Shown: positions 16,876-26,888 of the stretch, in pieces
Layout: the number at the start of each line of letters is the position of its first letter
Position numbering within the stretch: the first letter of the stretch is position 1
From: Bacteroidota bacterium
Lineage (GTDB): Bacteria > Bacteroidota > Ignavibacteria > Ignavibacteriales > Melioribacteraceae
NCBI GenBank assembly: GCA_023397505.1
Contig: JAEWUC010000002.1
Location: forward strand, 416,806 to 480,805
Reading direction: 5' to 3'
DNA length: 64,000 bases
Program-made: the position numbers and the translations under genes
The notes under the pieces: generated by a model
What the model was told of the DNA's origin: nothing
What the model saw: the letters and a program-made list of their open reading frames with translations, nothing else
Databases searched by the model: none

Positions 16876-17772
16876 TTATGATTTGGGGTGTGCTTTCTTG
16901 TATGAGTTTTTTAATCGTTCAATACTAATATGCGTATAAATTTGTGTAGTTGATAAATTTTCATGGCCTAATATTTCTTTTACTGCCATTATATCTGCAC
17001 CGTTATCCAGCATATGTGTAGCCGCGCTATGACGTAAAGCGTGCGGACTTTTCTTTTTAATATCCGAAACACCTGCAATATATTTATTAACAATTTTATA
17101 AACCAATTGACGACTGATTCTTTGATTTTTTTTATCAATAAAAAACGGTTCATTCAATGCCCGTTCATTTGTATGCTCGCAATAATCTTTCACGATTTGT
17201 AAAGATTTATGCCCCAGCGGCACAATTCTAACTTTTGAACCTTTACCAAACACCCTAACATTCATTTTCTTAAAGTCAACATCACCATTATTTAATCCGC
17301 ATAATTCCGAAACACGAAGCGCACAACCGTATAAAAGTTCAAAAACAGCTTTATCGCGCTTAATTACATTAATATCGTTTTCTTTATCTATCAATGTAAA
17401 AATTTCCAAAAAAGAATCAAGGTTTATAGTTTCAGGTAATTTTCTCTGCGATTTTGGATTGGATATTTTTGCAATCGGATTTATCTCAATTATATCATTT
17501 CTTATAGCAAAATTAAATAACCTTCTTAATGCCGAAAGTTTGCGGGAGATTGAACTTTTATCCAATCCTTCTTCACTTAACTTCATTATAAAATGACGTA
17601 TAACTTTTTCGGAGATCGATACTATATCGTAATTATTTTTAGTATGGCAGAATTCAAGAAATTGATATAAATCATGGCGGTATGCTTCTATAGTATTGAT
17701 TGAAGCCCTGCTTACTCCTGATAGCTCGGTAAGCATCATCTCTATAATATCTTTGAGGTCATTTGTTTTCAT
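16876..17772 (-). CDS. xerD: Tyrosine recombinase XerC/XerD
   Basis: Site-specific recombinase resolving chromosome dimers at dif. The SAM-like N-terminal domain spans residues 1-95. The catalytic set is complete: Arg153, Lys177, His244, Arg247, His270 and Tyr279. The 298 aa length and the HALRHSAATHMLDNGAD and LGHENLSTTQIYTH blocks are typical of XerC/D rather than phage integrases. It sits among housekeeping genes between topA and hpf. C versus D cannot be decided; some relatives use a single Xer. Confidence 0.88.
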   Translation of the reverse strand: MKTNDLKDIIEMMLTELSGVSRASINTIEAYRHDLYQFLEFCHTKNNYDIVSISEKVIRHFIMKLSEEGLDKSSISRKLSALRRLFNFAIRNDIIEINPIAKISNPKSQRKLPETINLDSFLEIFTLIDKENDINVIKRDKAVFELLYGCALRVSELCGLNNGDVDFKKMNVRVFGKGSKVRIVPLGHKSLQIVKDYCEHTNERALNEPFFIDKKNQRISRQLVYKIVNKYIAGVSDIKKKSPHALRHSAATHMLDNGADIMAVKEILGHENLSTTQIYTHISIERLKNSYKKAHPKS

Positions 17773-17790
17773 GAAACCTCGTTAAAATAA

Positions 17791-20013
17791 TCAATACTCT
17801 TCTTCTTCAGAAGCAGTTTCCTCTTCGGCTGGTTTGGGCATTGTCCAGCTAGCGAAATCACAATCGGGATATCGGTTACATCCATAGAAAATTTTACCGC
17901 GCTTTGTTCTTCTTGTAATCACTTCGCCTTCGCTGCATTTGGGACATTTTAAACCAAGTGTAATAATCTTTGTAAAATCACAATCGGGATATTTTTCGCA
18001 GCCGATAAATTTTCCGAATTTACCTTCGCGGTAAACGGTTCGCGATCCGCACTTCGGACAAGTTTCACCTGTGAATTCCGGTTCATTACTTCCAGTGCTA
18101 ATCTCTTTAAGCGATTTTATGTTTTTACATTCGGGATAGTTTGTACATGCTAAAAATTTGCCGTAACGACCTATTTTGATATCCATATCGGAACCGCACT
18201 TATCGCATTTTATTTTTTCAAGAGTAGATTCAACTTCAATAAGCGATTTTGCGAATGGACCGTAAAAATCATTGAGTACTTGTATATAATCTATTTCGCC
18301 TTCGGCAATTAGATCTAATTCATCTTCCATTTTAGCTGTAAAGTTAACATTAAAGATGTTTGGAAAATTCTGAACAAGTATTCCACTAACCTTTTTACCG
18401 AGCGCCGTTGGTACTAATTTACGTTCAATCTGTTCTACATATTTCCTATCGATGATTGTTCCCATAATCATAGCATAAGTACTCGGTCTTCCAATGCCGT
18501 TGCTCTCAAGTTCTTTTATCAAAGAGCTTTCCGTAAAACGCGGCGGCGGTTTTGTAAAATGCTGATTTTTAACTAATTCTTCCAAAGAAACTTTTTGATC
18601 AACTACCAGACCGGCCGGTATTTTACCACCGTTGCCGTTTTCATCGGAAGAGTCTTCAGTTGTTTCATCATATAATGTTAAAAAGCCGTCAAATAAAATT
18701 GTAGTTCCGGAACTTCTAAAAACAAATTCATCAGCTTTTATACTTACTGTTGTAGTTTCTAAACGCGCGGATTCCATCTGCGAAGCGATGAATCTTTTCC
18801 AAATTAATTCATACAATTTAAACTGCGCTTCATCTAAAAAAGGTTTTACAAATTCAGGTGTATATTTTAATGATGTTGGTCTTACAGCTTCGTGAGCGTC
18901 CTGTATATTCTTTTTGTTTTTTTGATCAAATACACGCGGTTTTTCCGGCATATAATTATTGCCGTATTTATCGCCTATGAAATTTCTTGCATCGCTAACA
19001 ATATCATCACTTAATCTTGTTGAATCAGTTCTCATGTAAGTAATTAGACCGGTTACACCCTCTTCTCCAAGTTCAATCCCCTCATAAAGCTGTTGTGCAA
19101 GCATCATTGTTCTGCGCGGTCTGTATTTCAATTTACGCGAAGCTTCAACTTGTAGTGAACTTGTAATAAATGGGGGAAACGGATTTCTCTTAGATTCTTT
19201 TTTTGTTAAATCAGATATCGAAAATAAATTTTTTGATTGGATACTTTCGAAAATCTTTTTTGCAACATCCTCTGTGCTAATAGCAAAATTTGTTTTGAAA
19301 AATTCATCCCATTCCCCTTGAGTCATATTTGGTTTGGGTGGAACTTTGATTTGCTTTCCGTTTACTTCATAAAGCTTAGCACGAATTTCTTCGCCTTTAT
19401 CTGTTTTGAAAATTGCAACCATTGACCAGTATTCGGTAGCAATAAACTTATCTATTTCCTCTTCACGTTCACAAATTAAACGTAATGCAACTGATTGAAC
19501 TCTTCCCGCCGATAAAGAACTTCCATATTGATCAAGAACAGCCTTCCATAAAAACGGGCTGACTTTATAACCAATAATTCTATCCATTATGCGTCTTGCG
19601 CGCTGCGAAACTACAAGATGATCATCAATCTTTATAGGTTTTTCTAATGCGGCGTTAACTGCTTTCTTTGTTATTTCATTAAATAAAACCCGCTGAACTT
19701 TTTCCTTGCTTTTATCATCAAGAATATCAAGAACATCCTGCGCAATGGCTTCGCCTTCGCGGTCAGGATCGGTTGCGATATAGATATTATCAGATTTTAC
19801 AGCAAGTGATTTTATCTTTTTAACAACATCACTTTTGCCGCGAATAGTTACAAGACTTGGTTTGAAATTGTTCTCTAAATCAATACCTAATTTTGTTTTA
19901 GGAAGATTTTTAATATGTCCGACAGTAGCTTCCACTACATAATTTTTACCGACATACTTATTAATAGTTTTTGCTTTCGAGGGAGACTCGACGAGAATAA
20001 GATCCTTACTCAT
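17791..20013 (-). CDS. topA: DNA topoisomerase I
   Basis: Type IA topoisomerase relaxing negative supercoils. The Toprim domain (LVESPSKAKTI, then DPDREGEAIA) is followed by the core with catalytic Tyr326 in LITYMRTDST. The C-terminus has three four-cysteine zinc ribbons (CDKCGSDMD, CPKCGSRTV, CPKCSEGEV blocks). At 740 aa, with an acidic tail, it is normal for the group. AAAGGAA precedes the ATG. It follows the DUF494 gene by 9 bp. Confidence 0.97.
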   Translation of the reverse strand: MSKDLILVESPSKAKTINKYVGKNYVVEATVGHIKNLPKTKLGIDLENNFKPSLVTIRGKSDVVKKIKSLAVKSDNIYIATDPDREGEAIAQDVLDILDDKSKEKVQRVLFNEITKKAVNAALEKPIKIDDHLVVSQRARRIMDRIIGYKVSPFLWKAVLDQYGSSLSAGRVQSVALRLICEREEEIDKFIATEYWSMVAIFKTDKGEEIRAKLYEVNGKQIKVPPKPNMTQGEWDEFFKTNFAISTEDVAKKIFESIQSKNLFSISDLTKKESKRNPFPPFITSSLQVEASRKLKYRPRRTMMLAQQLYEGIELGEEGVTGLITYMRTDSTRLSDDIVSDARNFIGDKYGNNYMPEKPRVFDQKNKKNIQDAHEAVRPTSLKYTPEFVKPFLDEAQFKLYELIWKRFIASQMESARLETTTVSIKADEFVFRSSGTTILFDGFLTLYDETTEDSSDENGNGGKIPAGLVVDQKVSLEELVKNQHFTKPPPRFTESSLIKELESNGIGRPSTYAMIMGTIIDRKYVEQIERKLVPTALGKKVSGILVQNFPNIFNVNFTAKMEDELDLIAEGEIDYIQVLNDFYGPFAKSLIEVESTLEKIKCDKCGSDMDIKIGRYGKFLACTNYPECKNIKSLKEISTGSNEPEFTGETCPKCGSRTVYREGKFGKFIGCEKYPDCDFTKIITLGLKCPKCSEGEVITRRTKRGKIFYGCNRYPDCDFASWTMPKPAEEETASEEEEY

Positions 20014-20022
20014 TACTTTCCT

Positions 20023-20481
20023 TTAATTGACTGAATCCGAAGTATACAAAAGAACACGGCTTCCGAGCGGGACATCCGAATCGAAATCCACCAACGACAG
20101 AAGAACGAGCCAATTCAAATCCTTCTTTGTTATTTTGCTTTCAGGATAATATGTAACTTGCTCAAGAATTGCTTCCAAATGGTTTATATCTATCAATCCG
20201 ACATTTGTTAAGTGAACTAGATAGTTATAGTTCTCAACTCCTAGAATATCTTTTTCCTCATTTGTTAAAAATCTTATTCCTGATACTACTTTTTCTTCTA
20301 CACCTGAGGTATGCATTCTTTTTAATAATATTTTATCATACACCAAACTAAAAGCTATACTTAAAGTTTGTTCATCGTATTCGTTGCTTTTTAAAAGTAT
20401 TTTATTCACTTCTTCCAAAGAAGAATTTGTGCTTAGGCTTTCCAATATTTTAGCCAATACTTCTACAATCTTTGGTTTCAT
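20023..20481 (-). CDS. DUF494 (Smg-like) protein
   Basis: A 152-aa protein matching the DUF494/Smg pattern: a helical N-terminus, FLTNEEKDILG, and a C-terminal ITKKDLNWLVLLSLVDFD block. Its biochemical role is unknown. In Proteobacteria smg also lies beside topA, so the smg-topA neighbourhood is conserved across phyla. It sits 4 bp after ybeY and 9 bp before topA. Confidence 0.8.
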   Translation of the reverse strand: MKPKIVEVLAKILESLSTNSSLEEVNKILLKSNEYDEQTLSIAFSLVYDKILLKRMHTSGVEEKVVSGIRFLTNEEKDILGVENYNYLVHLTNVGLIDINHLEAILEQVTYYPESKITKKDLNWLVLLSLVDFDSDVPLGSRVLLYTSDSVN

Positions 20482-20485
20482 AATT

Positions 20486-20923
20486 TTATATAAAATTTAT
20501 TTGCTTTATTAATTTCAATAAATTGTCTTCTGCCGACTTCATTTTTTTCTTTTGCGCTACGGTTTTATCGTCAAAATTGGAAAAATGAAGTAAACCATGA
20601 ATCACCAACCTTTTAAGTTCATTATCGAACGTAACTTGAAATCGTTTACTGTTTTCTTTTGCAACATCAACACATATAAAAATTTCGCCGTCAAAACTAT
20701 TACTTTCGTTTGAATAATCAAAACCAATTACATCTGTGGTGTATTTATGACCTAAAAACTTTTGATTAACAAAATAAATAGTTTCAGTTCCAACAAAATT
20801 TACATCGAGTGATGAAATACTCTTATTCAATGCTTTTTTAATGATTTTAACAGCATTATGAACAGATTTTTTTTTAATCTTAATACCGCTTTCAAGATTT
20901 ATATATAATCCTTTTAATGCCAT
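20486..20923 (-). CDS. ybeY: Endoribonuclease YbeY
   Basis: Metalloprotein for 16S rRNA 3' maturation and ribosome quality control. TDVIGFDY and the catalytic helix HGLLH are recognisable in 145 aa. The canonical H-x3-H-x5-H zinc triad here reads His109, His113, Asp119: the third ligand is Asp, followed by Asp-Lys-Thr. I recall similar 'DKT' variants in Bacteroidota, so this looks like a lineage form rather than a broken gene. One base separates it from the upstream gene. Confidence 0.88.
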   Translation of the reverse strand: MALKGLYINLESGIKIKKKSVHNAVKIIKKALNKSISSLDVNFVGTETIYFVNQKFLGHKYTTDVIGFDYSNESNSFDGEIFICVDVAKENSKRFQVTFDNELKRLVIHGLLHFSNFDDKTVAQKKKMKSAEDNLLKLIKQINFI

Positions 20924-20924
20924 T

Positions 20925-21506
20925 TCACCATTCTACCTGATATTTATTTTTGACCAAAGATTCGATTGTAATTTTAGTGTATTCACAATATCGCTTTGAT
21001 GAATTTCCTATATCGGATTTTTCTTCATCTGTTAAGTCGCGTACAACTTTTGCGGGAACACCGGCAACTAATTTACCTGAGGGCACAATAAAACCAGGTT
21101 TAACAACTGCGCCGGCTGCTACCATAGAATACTCTTCAACAACAGCGCCATCGAGAATAACAGCACCCATTCCAATTAAACATTTATTTTTGAGAATGCA
21201 GCCATGTAATGTTACGCTGTGCCCAACTGTTATTTGATCGCCGATTATTAATGGGAATTTGTTGTTTGTAACATGAAGCATTGAGCAATCTTGAATGTTT
21301 GTCATGCTGCCAATTTTAACGTAATTAACATCGCCCCGGATTACAGTATTATACCAAACCGAAGATTGCTCGCCAATTTCGACTTCGCCAATAATTTTTA
21401 CACCGGAAGCTAGGAATACTGTTTTATGCAATTTTGGGAAATATTCTTTGTATGGAAATAATTTTATCTCTTTGGGATATTCAAGCATATTTTCATAACC
21501 TTTCAT
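20925..21506 (-). CDS. Gamma-carbonic-anhydrase-like hexapeptide-repeat protein
   Basis: Left-handed beta-helix protein of the gamma-CA/PaaY/YrdA group, 193 aa. Isoleucine/valine hexapeptide repeats fill residues 30-150. Candidate zinc histidines are in CSMLHVTNN and VGHSVTLHGC, matching the three-His site of the family. Many relatives lack proven carbonic anhydrase activity, so the activity is left open. The ATG at 21506 has GAAAGGA upstream; an internal ATG six codons later is the alternative. Confidence 0.85.
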   Translation of the reverse strand: MKGYENMLEYPKEIKLFPYKEYFPKLHKTVFLASGVKIIGEVEIGEQSSVWYNTVIRGDVNYVKIGSMTNIQDCSMLHVTNNKFPLIIGDQITVGHSVTLHGCILKNKCLIGMGAVILDGAVVEEYSMVAAGAVVKPGFIVPSGKLVAGVPAKVVRDLTDEEKSDIGNSSKRYCEYTKITIESLVKNKYQVEW

Positions 21507-21521
21507 AAAATCCTTTCAACC

Positions 21522-23129
21522 CTATTTCCCAAATCCCGGTAATTTAACTGCTTCATCAAACAACTTTGATGATTTTATAAATTGATTATCAGTTCTTAAT
21601 AAAACAGCATACCAACCAACATCGTTAAATAAATCTCTTGCTACGAAAGCTTTTAATCTTGTTTTAATTAGTTCTTTATCTTTAACATAATCTGTTTGAA
21701 CAAATTTAACTTTATTAATTTCAGCAAATTTGATCATATCTTTCATATCCTTTTCATTGAAACCAAATTCATTAATAAATTTATTAAGATTATTTGCGTA
21801 TTTTTTTCTTACCTCAACGCCGTTTTTATCTAAATAATTCCGAACGAATTGATAATAAATATTATTCTTTCTCAATTCGTTTGAGTATTCGGTCGAAAAT
21901 CCGGCTTCGATAATATAGTCAGGTGTAATTCCTCCGTTTCCGTAAACTGTCCTTCCGAACTTTGTTTTATATTTTTGATTATTCGAATCCTTTTCTACAT
22001 CGTGATTGATATTATTTATTTCAACATCATTTTGATTCATTAATTCTTCAACATACTTTTTCTTATCCTTGTAATCTCTTTGTATAGTTCTGCCGGAAGG
22101 AGTATAATATCGTGCAATAGTAATTCTAACAGCTGAATTATCGTTTAATAAAATTGGACGTTGAACAAGTCCCTTGCCGAAAGTGGTTTCCCCCACTATC
22201 AAACCGCGGTCCCAATCCTGTACAGCTCCTGCAACTATCTCGCTTGCCGAAGCACTGCCCCTGTTAACTAAAACTATTAGCGGAATATTTTCATATGCGC
22301 CTTTAGTTTCGGCAATTAATTGTTCCAATAATTCATTACCTCTTCCGCGTGTTGAAACTATAAGTTTATTTTCGGAAAGAAACAGATCGGTAACAGACCG
22401 AGCTTGATCAAGATAACCGCCGGGGTTATTGCGCAAATCGAGGACTAACTTTTTCATCCCTTTCTTGGATAAATCATTCAACGCATTTTGTAGTTCATCT
22501 GTTGTTGTTTCGGAAAAACGTGTAACATTTATGTATCCAATTTCACGATCATACATAAGAGCAACATCTACCGAATATAAATTAATCGTGTTTCGGATGA
22601 TGTTATAATTTGTTTCTTTTTTCGTCGAGGGACGGAATATTGTTAGTTTTACGCTTGTTCCCTTTTTACCACGTAAAGATTTAATAACTTTTTCGTTTGT
22701 AAAGCCTACGCTGCTTTTACCGTTTATCTTTACAATTCTATCGCCGGAAATTATTCCGGCAACTTCACTTGGTCCGCCTGTAATTGGAGAAGCCACAGTA
22801 ATAGTATCATTTATAATTTGGAATTCAACTCCGATCCCTTCAAAATTACCGCGGAATTGTTCTTCGGAAGCCGTTTGTTCTGTTTGAGAAATATAAACTG
22901 TGTGCGGATCAAGTTCGCTGAACATGCCGTTAATTGCATCTTCAACCAATTTTTTCGAATCGACGGAATCCACATAATACTTTTCTGTTTTGTTGAGAAC
23001 ATCACTTATCTTTTTTATTTCTTCTTTATTGCCGGAAAAAATAACGATGTCGCTGTACTTAATTCCTATAAAGATTCCAAACATTAATACGAGTATAATC
23101 GTCGGTAATTGCTTTAAATAATTTTTCAT
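21522..23129 (-). CDS. ctpA: Carboxy-terminal processing protease, S41 family
   Basis: Periplasmic serine protease cleaving C-terminal tails. An N-terminal membrane anchor (about 5-25) precedes an N-terminal helical region, a PDZ domain (GVEFQIIND ... GDRIVKING, about 95-175) and the S41 domain with NRGSASASEIV and the lysine in TFGKGLVQ, the Ser-Lys dyad. The C-terminal ~120 residues are a charged extension. The start is taken at the ATG at 23129 rather than the adjacent TTG; AAGG lies five bases upstream. Confidence 0.93.
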   Translation of the reverse strand: MKNYLKQLPTIILVLMFGIFIGIKYSDIVIFSGNKEEIKKISDVLNKTEKYYVDSVDSKKLVEDAINGMFSELDPHTVYISQTEQTASEEQFRGNFEGIGVEFQIINDTITVASPITGGPSEVAGIISGDRIVKINGKSSVGFTNEKVIKSLRGKKGTSVKLTIFRPSTKKETNYNIIRNTINLYSVDVALMYDREIGYINVTRFSETTTDELQNALNDLSKKGMKKLVLDLRNNPGGYLDQARSVTDLFLSENKLIVSTRGRGNELLEQLIAETKGAYENIPLIVLVNRGSASASEIVAGAVQDWDRGLIVGETTFGKGLVQRPILLNDNSAVRITIARYYTPSGRTIQRDYKDKKKYVEELMNQNDVEINNINHDVEKDSNNQKYKTKFGRTVYGNGGITPDYIIEAGFSTEYSNELRKNNIYYQFVRNYLDKNGVEVRKKYANNLNKFINEFGFNEKDMKDMIKFAEINKVKFVQTDYVKDKELIKTRLKAFVARDLFNDVGWYAVLLRTDNQFIKSSKLFDEAVKLPGFGK

Positions 23130-23152
23130 CAAAACCTTATTTTGATTAATAC

Positions 23153-24667
23153 TTACACTTTAGGAAGCGGACGCATTTGCGGAAACAAAATAACATCTCT
23201 TATTGACGGTTGATTTGTTAAAAGCATTGTCAAACGGTCAATTCCTACCCCGAGTCCCGCAGTCGGCGGCATACCGAATTCAAGCGCACGCACAAAATCC
23301 TCATCAATTTGGTGAGCTTCTTCATCGCCCTCTTCGCGCATTTTGGTTTGATCTTCAAAACGATTTTTTTGATCTATCGGGTCGTTTAACTCGCTGAAAG
23401 CGTTGCATATTTCACGCCCGAGAACAAAGCCCTCGAATCTTTCCACGAGTCCTTCTTTTGTCCTGTGTTTTTTTGCCAAAGGCGAAAGTTCAACAGGATA
23501 ATCCGTAACAAATGTCGGCTGGATTAAAGATGATTGGACAGTAACTTCAAATAACAAATCGATAAGTTTGGCTTTGCTTTCAACGCCTTCCAAATCAACT
23601 CCTTTTGGCTTTAATAATTTTATAATCTCATCGCTTGATGCAGTTAAAACATCAATGCCGGTTTTATTTTTCAATTCGTCAACCATCGATATTCTTTTCC
23701 AAGGCGGATTGAAACTTACTTGGTTGCCTTCAATTTCAAATTCTGTTTTGCCGAAAACATTTTTACAAACCGAGGCAAACATTTCTTCAACAAATTTCAT
23801 CATCCATTCATAGTCTTTATATGCCACATAAACTTCGAGCATTGTAAATTCGGGATTATGTGTTCTATCCATTCCTTCATTTCTAAAATCTTTCGAGATT
23901 TCATAAACGCCGTCGAACCCTCCGACAATCAATCTTTTCAGATAAAGTTCGTCCGCGATTCTTAAATACAGCTCAATATCTAAAGTGTTATGGTGCGTAA
24001 TGAACGGCCGTGCCGCAGCGCCGCCGTACAACGGCTGCAAAATGGGAGTTTCAACTTCAATAATATTGTTGCTGTCTAAAAATCTTCTTAATTCGGTGGT
24101 AATTTTTGATCGTTTAATAAATACATCTTTCACTTCGGGATTTACTATTAAATCTACGTAACGCTGCCTGTAGCGTAATTCCTTATCGGCAAATTGATCG
24201 TGAATAATTTTGTTGCCTTGTTCGTCCGTTGTTTCTTTTGCAATAGGAATTGGTCTTAATGATTTAGATAAGAGTTGGAAAGATTTTGCATGAACAGATG
24301 TTTCGCCGGTTTTAGTTTTAAATACAAAACCTTCAACACCAATTATATCGCCGATATCAAGAAGTTTAAAAACATCGTATGATTCACCGACATCATCTTT
24401 CTTTATATATATTTGAATTCTTCCGTCTCTATCCTGAATATGTGCGAAAGATGCTTTACCCATTCTGCGTATTGCCATAATGCGTCCCGCAATTTTAACA
24501 TCTTTGCCTTCAAGTTGTTCGAAATTGTTTTTTATATTCAGCGAATAATTATCAACATCGTAACTGTATGCAAAAGGCTGAACGCCTTTTTTAATCAGTT
24601 CGTTAAGTTCTTCGTGTCTCCGATGCATCAATGCATTTAAATCAAGTTCTTGATTTTGGTTTTCCAA
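23153..24667 (-). CDS. lysS: Lysyl-tRNA synthetase, class II
   Basis: Charges tRNA-Lys. The N-terminal OB-fold (GRIMAIRRMGKASFAHIQD) and class II catalytic core are complete: motif 2 FRNEGMDRTHNPEFTMLE and motif 3 GLGVGIDRLTMLL. It is 504 aa from the TTG at 24667. I prefer this TTG because GGAGG lies five bases before it; another TTG at 24679 would place the Shine-Dalgarno inside the gene. It follows dacB directly. Confidence 0.96.
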   Translation of the reverse strand: MENQNQELDLNALMHRRHEELNELIKKGVQPFAYSYDVDNYSLNIKNNFEQLEGKDVKIAGRIMAIRRMGKASFAHIQDRDGRIQIYIKKDDVGESYDVFKLLDIGDIIGVEGFVFKTKTGETSVHAKSFQLLSKSLRPIPIAKETTDEQGNKIIHDQFADKELRYRQRYVDLIVNPEVKDVFIKRSKITTELRRFLDSNNIIEVETPILQPLYGGAAARPFITHHNTLDIELYLRIADELYLKRLIVGGFDGVYEISKDFRNEGMDRTHNPEFTMLEVYVAYKDYEWMMKFVEEMFASVCKNVFGKTEFEIEGNQVSFNPPWKRISMVDELKNKTGIDVLTASSDEIIKLLKPKGVDLEGVESKAKLIDLLFEVTVQSSLIQPTFVTDYPVELSPLAKKHRTKEGLVERFEGFVLGREICNAFSELNDPIDQKNRFEDQTKMREEGDEEAHQIDEDFVRALEFGMPPTAGLGVGIDRLTMLLTNQPSIRDVILFPQMRPLPKV

Positions 24668-24679
24668 AATTTCCTCCAA

Positions 24680-26176
24680 TTAATTTCTAACAAAATTTAC
24701 AAGCCTGTTACAGACATTATCTTCTATATAATTTGCCAAACTGCCGGGAGCGAGAAAGTTATTTACAATAATCGAAAAAACAATCTGTTCCCCAGATATT
24801 GTTTTTAAATATCCCGAAAGAGACGACACATTCTCATTATAACCGGCTTTAGCGCGTACGTTGTTTTGGGCGCTGGATTTTTTCATCCGCTCGGCCAATG
24901 TTCCGTCAACACCGCCGATAGGAAGTGAATCATAGAATCTTTGGTAATCGTCGCTTTTATGCATATACGATAATAGATTAACAATTTGGCGCGGTGAAAC
25001 CAAATTTAACCTTGATAAACCTGAGCCGTCAACCATTACCATATTGTTTGGATTAATGCCCATTGTGTTTAAAATATTTCCGCAAGCCCGAACTCCGTTG
25101 AGTGATGTGCCGTATCCGTATTCTTCATAACCGATAGTTTTTAATATCTGTTCAGCATAAAAATTATTGCTGTTTTTATTTACTTCTTTTAGTATAAGAG
25201 AAAGCGGAACCGATTCATGTCTGTGAAGCGGAGTTAAATCTTCATTTATAATGGTTCGATCAGCACTCTCTATATTTCCAATTCTACCTTTTATTGCAAT
25301 CCCTTTGCTAATCAAAGTCTCTTTAAACACACTCAGAAAGAACATTGTCGGATCGGAAATTGAAACATGCTCAATATACGGCTTACTGTTTGTTCTTATT
25401 CTACCTGATACCAAGATCAAATTTGTTCCTTGTGTTCTAGAAACAGAAATAGATTGTGGAGTATTTTGATCAACTGTAATAACTTTTGATACTAGTGATA
25501 TATACTGGGTATTAGGCGTAGTTGAAATCTTTGCCGGAAAATTTAATTCTCCCGGCTCAATTTTAATTTCAATAGAATTATCATTAAAACTAAGCGCGCC
25601 TGATGGAGCTGAAAACCAACTCCATTCATAATCGGAAAGCCAGCCTTTGCCATACCCCATGTTATCAAATATAGAATCATCGCCGTAAATATTGCCGGTA
25701 ATTTCTTTTATCCCATATGAAGACAATGTATCAGCCCATTCTTCAAATAATTTTGTGGGTTCGCCTGAGTAAAATCTATTTGATATTGTAGGATCGCCCG
25801 AACCCTGAATTATTAAATCCCCGTTAAGAATGCCGTTTTTAATTTCACCGTTTGCAAGTATATTAGTTTGGTATGAGTAATCCGGACCTAATAAAATCAA
25901 AGCCGCAGCAGATGTGAACAACTTCATATTAGAAGCAGGAATGAATAGTTTATCTGCATTGCGTTTGTAAATTACTTCGCCTGTTTTTAATGACTTTATA
26001 AAAACACCCCAGATTGCACTGCTAAAATTCTGATCGTTAAATGAATCATCCAGTTGGTTACGCAGCTCATTCAACGAAAATAAATTCTGTTGCGCCTTGC
26101 GTTCCAAAGTTGAGTCTTTTTGCGGGAAAATGAAACCGGCAGTTATTAAAAAGATTATTACAATTCTATTGACCAT
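24680..26176 (-). CDS. dacB: D-alanyl-D-alanine carboxypeptidase/endopeptidase (PBP4, S13)
   Basis: Periplasmic peptidoglycan-trimming enzyme. A signal peptide (hydrophobic to about residue 18, then FPQ) precedes the S13 domain. The nucleophile motif is Ser82-Asn-Met-Lys85 (PASNMKLF), the SxN motif is in KNSNNFYAEQ, and the third motif reads Lys-Ala-Gly instead of the textbook Lys-Thr-Gly. The start is taken at the ATG at 26176, which overlaps the rluB stop by 11 bp; a TTG seven codons upstream is the alternative. About 498 aa. Confidence 0.9.
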   Translation of the reverse strand: MVNRIVIIFLITAGFIFPQKDSTLERKAQQNLFSLNELRNQLDDSFNDQNFSSAIWGVFIKSLKTGEVIYKRNADKLFIPASNMKLFTSAAALILLGPDYSYQTNILANGEIKNGILNGDLIIQGSGDPTISNRFYSGEPTKLFEEWADTLSSYGIKEITGNIYGDDSIFDNMGYGKGWLSDYEWSWFSAPSGALSFNDNSIEIKIEPGELNFPAKISTTPNTQYISLVSKVITVDQNTPQSISVSRTQGTNLILVSGRIRTNSKPYIEHVSISDPTMFFLSVFKETLISKGIAIKGRIGNIESADRTIINEDLTPLHRHESVPLSLILKEVNKNSNNFYAEQILKTIGYEEYGYGTSLNGVRACGNILNTMGINPNNMVMVDGSGLSRLNLVSPRQIVNLLSYMHKSDDYQRFYDSLPIGGVDGTLAERMKKSSAQNNVRAKAGYNENVSSLSGYLKTISGEQIVFSIIVNNFLAPGSLANYIEDNVCNRLVNFVRN

Positions 26177-26888
26177 ATTCTTTATAAATTTTTTCAATTT
26201 CGGAAAAAGCTAACTTTCTATATCCACCTGGAGGTATGCCTTTAACATTTATACCACCGAAATTTTCACGTTCCAAATGGTTCACAAAATATCCAAGTGT
26301 AACAAACATTCTTTTTACAAAATGGTTTCTGCCTTCAACAACTACTACCCTGACTTTGTTCTTAACTTTTTTATGTACAAAAGTAATTGAGACAAATTTA
26401 CTTCTTCTTTTATCTAAGAATATACCTTTTAAGAATTTCAATTTATCTTCTTCTTCAAGGTCTCTATTCAAAGTGGCTACATATTCACGCGGAACATGAT
26501 TTTTAGGATGAGTAAAAAAGTTCGTAAAATCACCGTCGTTTGTTAATAATAAAACTCCGGTTGTATCGTAATCCAAACGCCCGACGGGAAATATTTTTTG
26601 ATGAACTTTTATAAGATCGGTTACAGTTTTTCTTCCTTTTTCGTCATCTGTCGTTGTAACGTAACCTTTGGGTTTGTTAAGAACGAAATAAACTTTTTTC
26701 TGCGGCTTAATTTTCTCGCCGTCGACTTTTACAGTATCAGTCTCGTCATCAACTACAAACGATAATTCGGAAACAGTTTTGTTGTTAACCGAAACTCTTC
26801 CCGTAGTAATAAATTCTTCGGATTTTCTTCGCGAAGCAATTCCGCTTTCAGATAAAAATTTATTCAGCCTTGTTTTCACTTTCGTCAT
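26166..26888 (-). CDS. rluB: 23S rRNA pseudouridine synthase, RluB family
   Basis: Isomerises uridine in large-subunit rRNA. The N-terminal S4 domain (RLNKFLSESGIASRRKSEE) is followed by the RsuA/RluB core with catalytic Asp in GRLDYDTTGVLLLTNDGD and the KRMFVTLGYFV motif. The ATG at 26888 (240 aa) is preferred to a TTG at 26906. It overlaps the 3' end of scpB, following the widely conserved scpA-scpB-rluB order. Confidence 0.9.
   Translation of the reverse strand: MTKVKTRLNKFLSESGIASRRKSEEFITTGRVSVNNKTVSELSFVVDDETDTVKVDGEKIKPQKKVYFVLNKPKGYVTTTDDEKGRKTVTDLIKVHQKIFPVGRLDYDTTGVLLLTNDGDFTNFFTHPKNHVPREYVATLNRDLEEEDKLKFLKGIFLDKRRSKFVSITFVHKKVKNKVRVVVVEGRNHFVKRMFVTLGYFVNHLERENFGGINVKGIPPGGYRKLAFSEIEKIYKEYGQ

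Noticed and set aside
16876..17772. Tyrosine recombinase as evidence of an integrated element
   Set aside because: XerC/D-type length, motifs and housekeeping neighbours; no attachment-site repeats, phage or transposase genes nearby.
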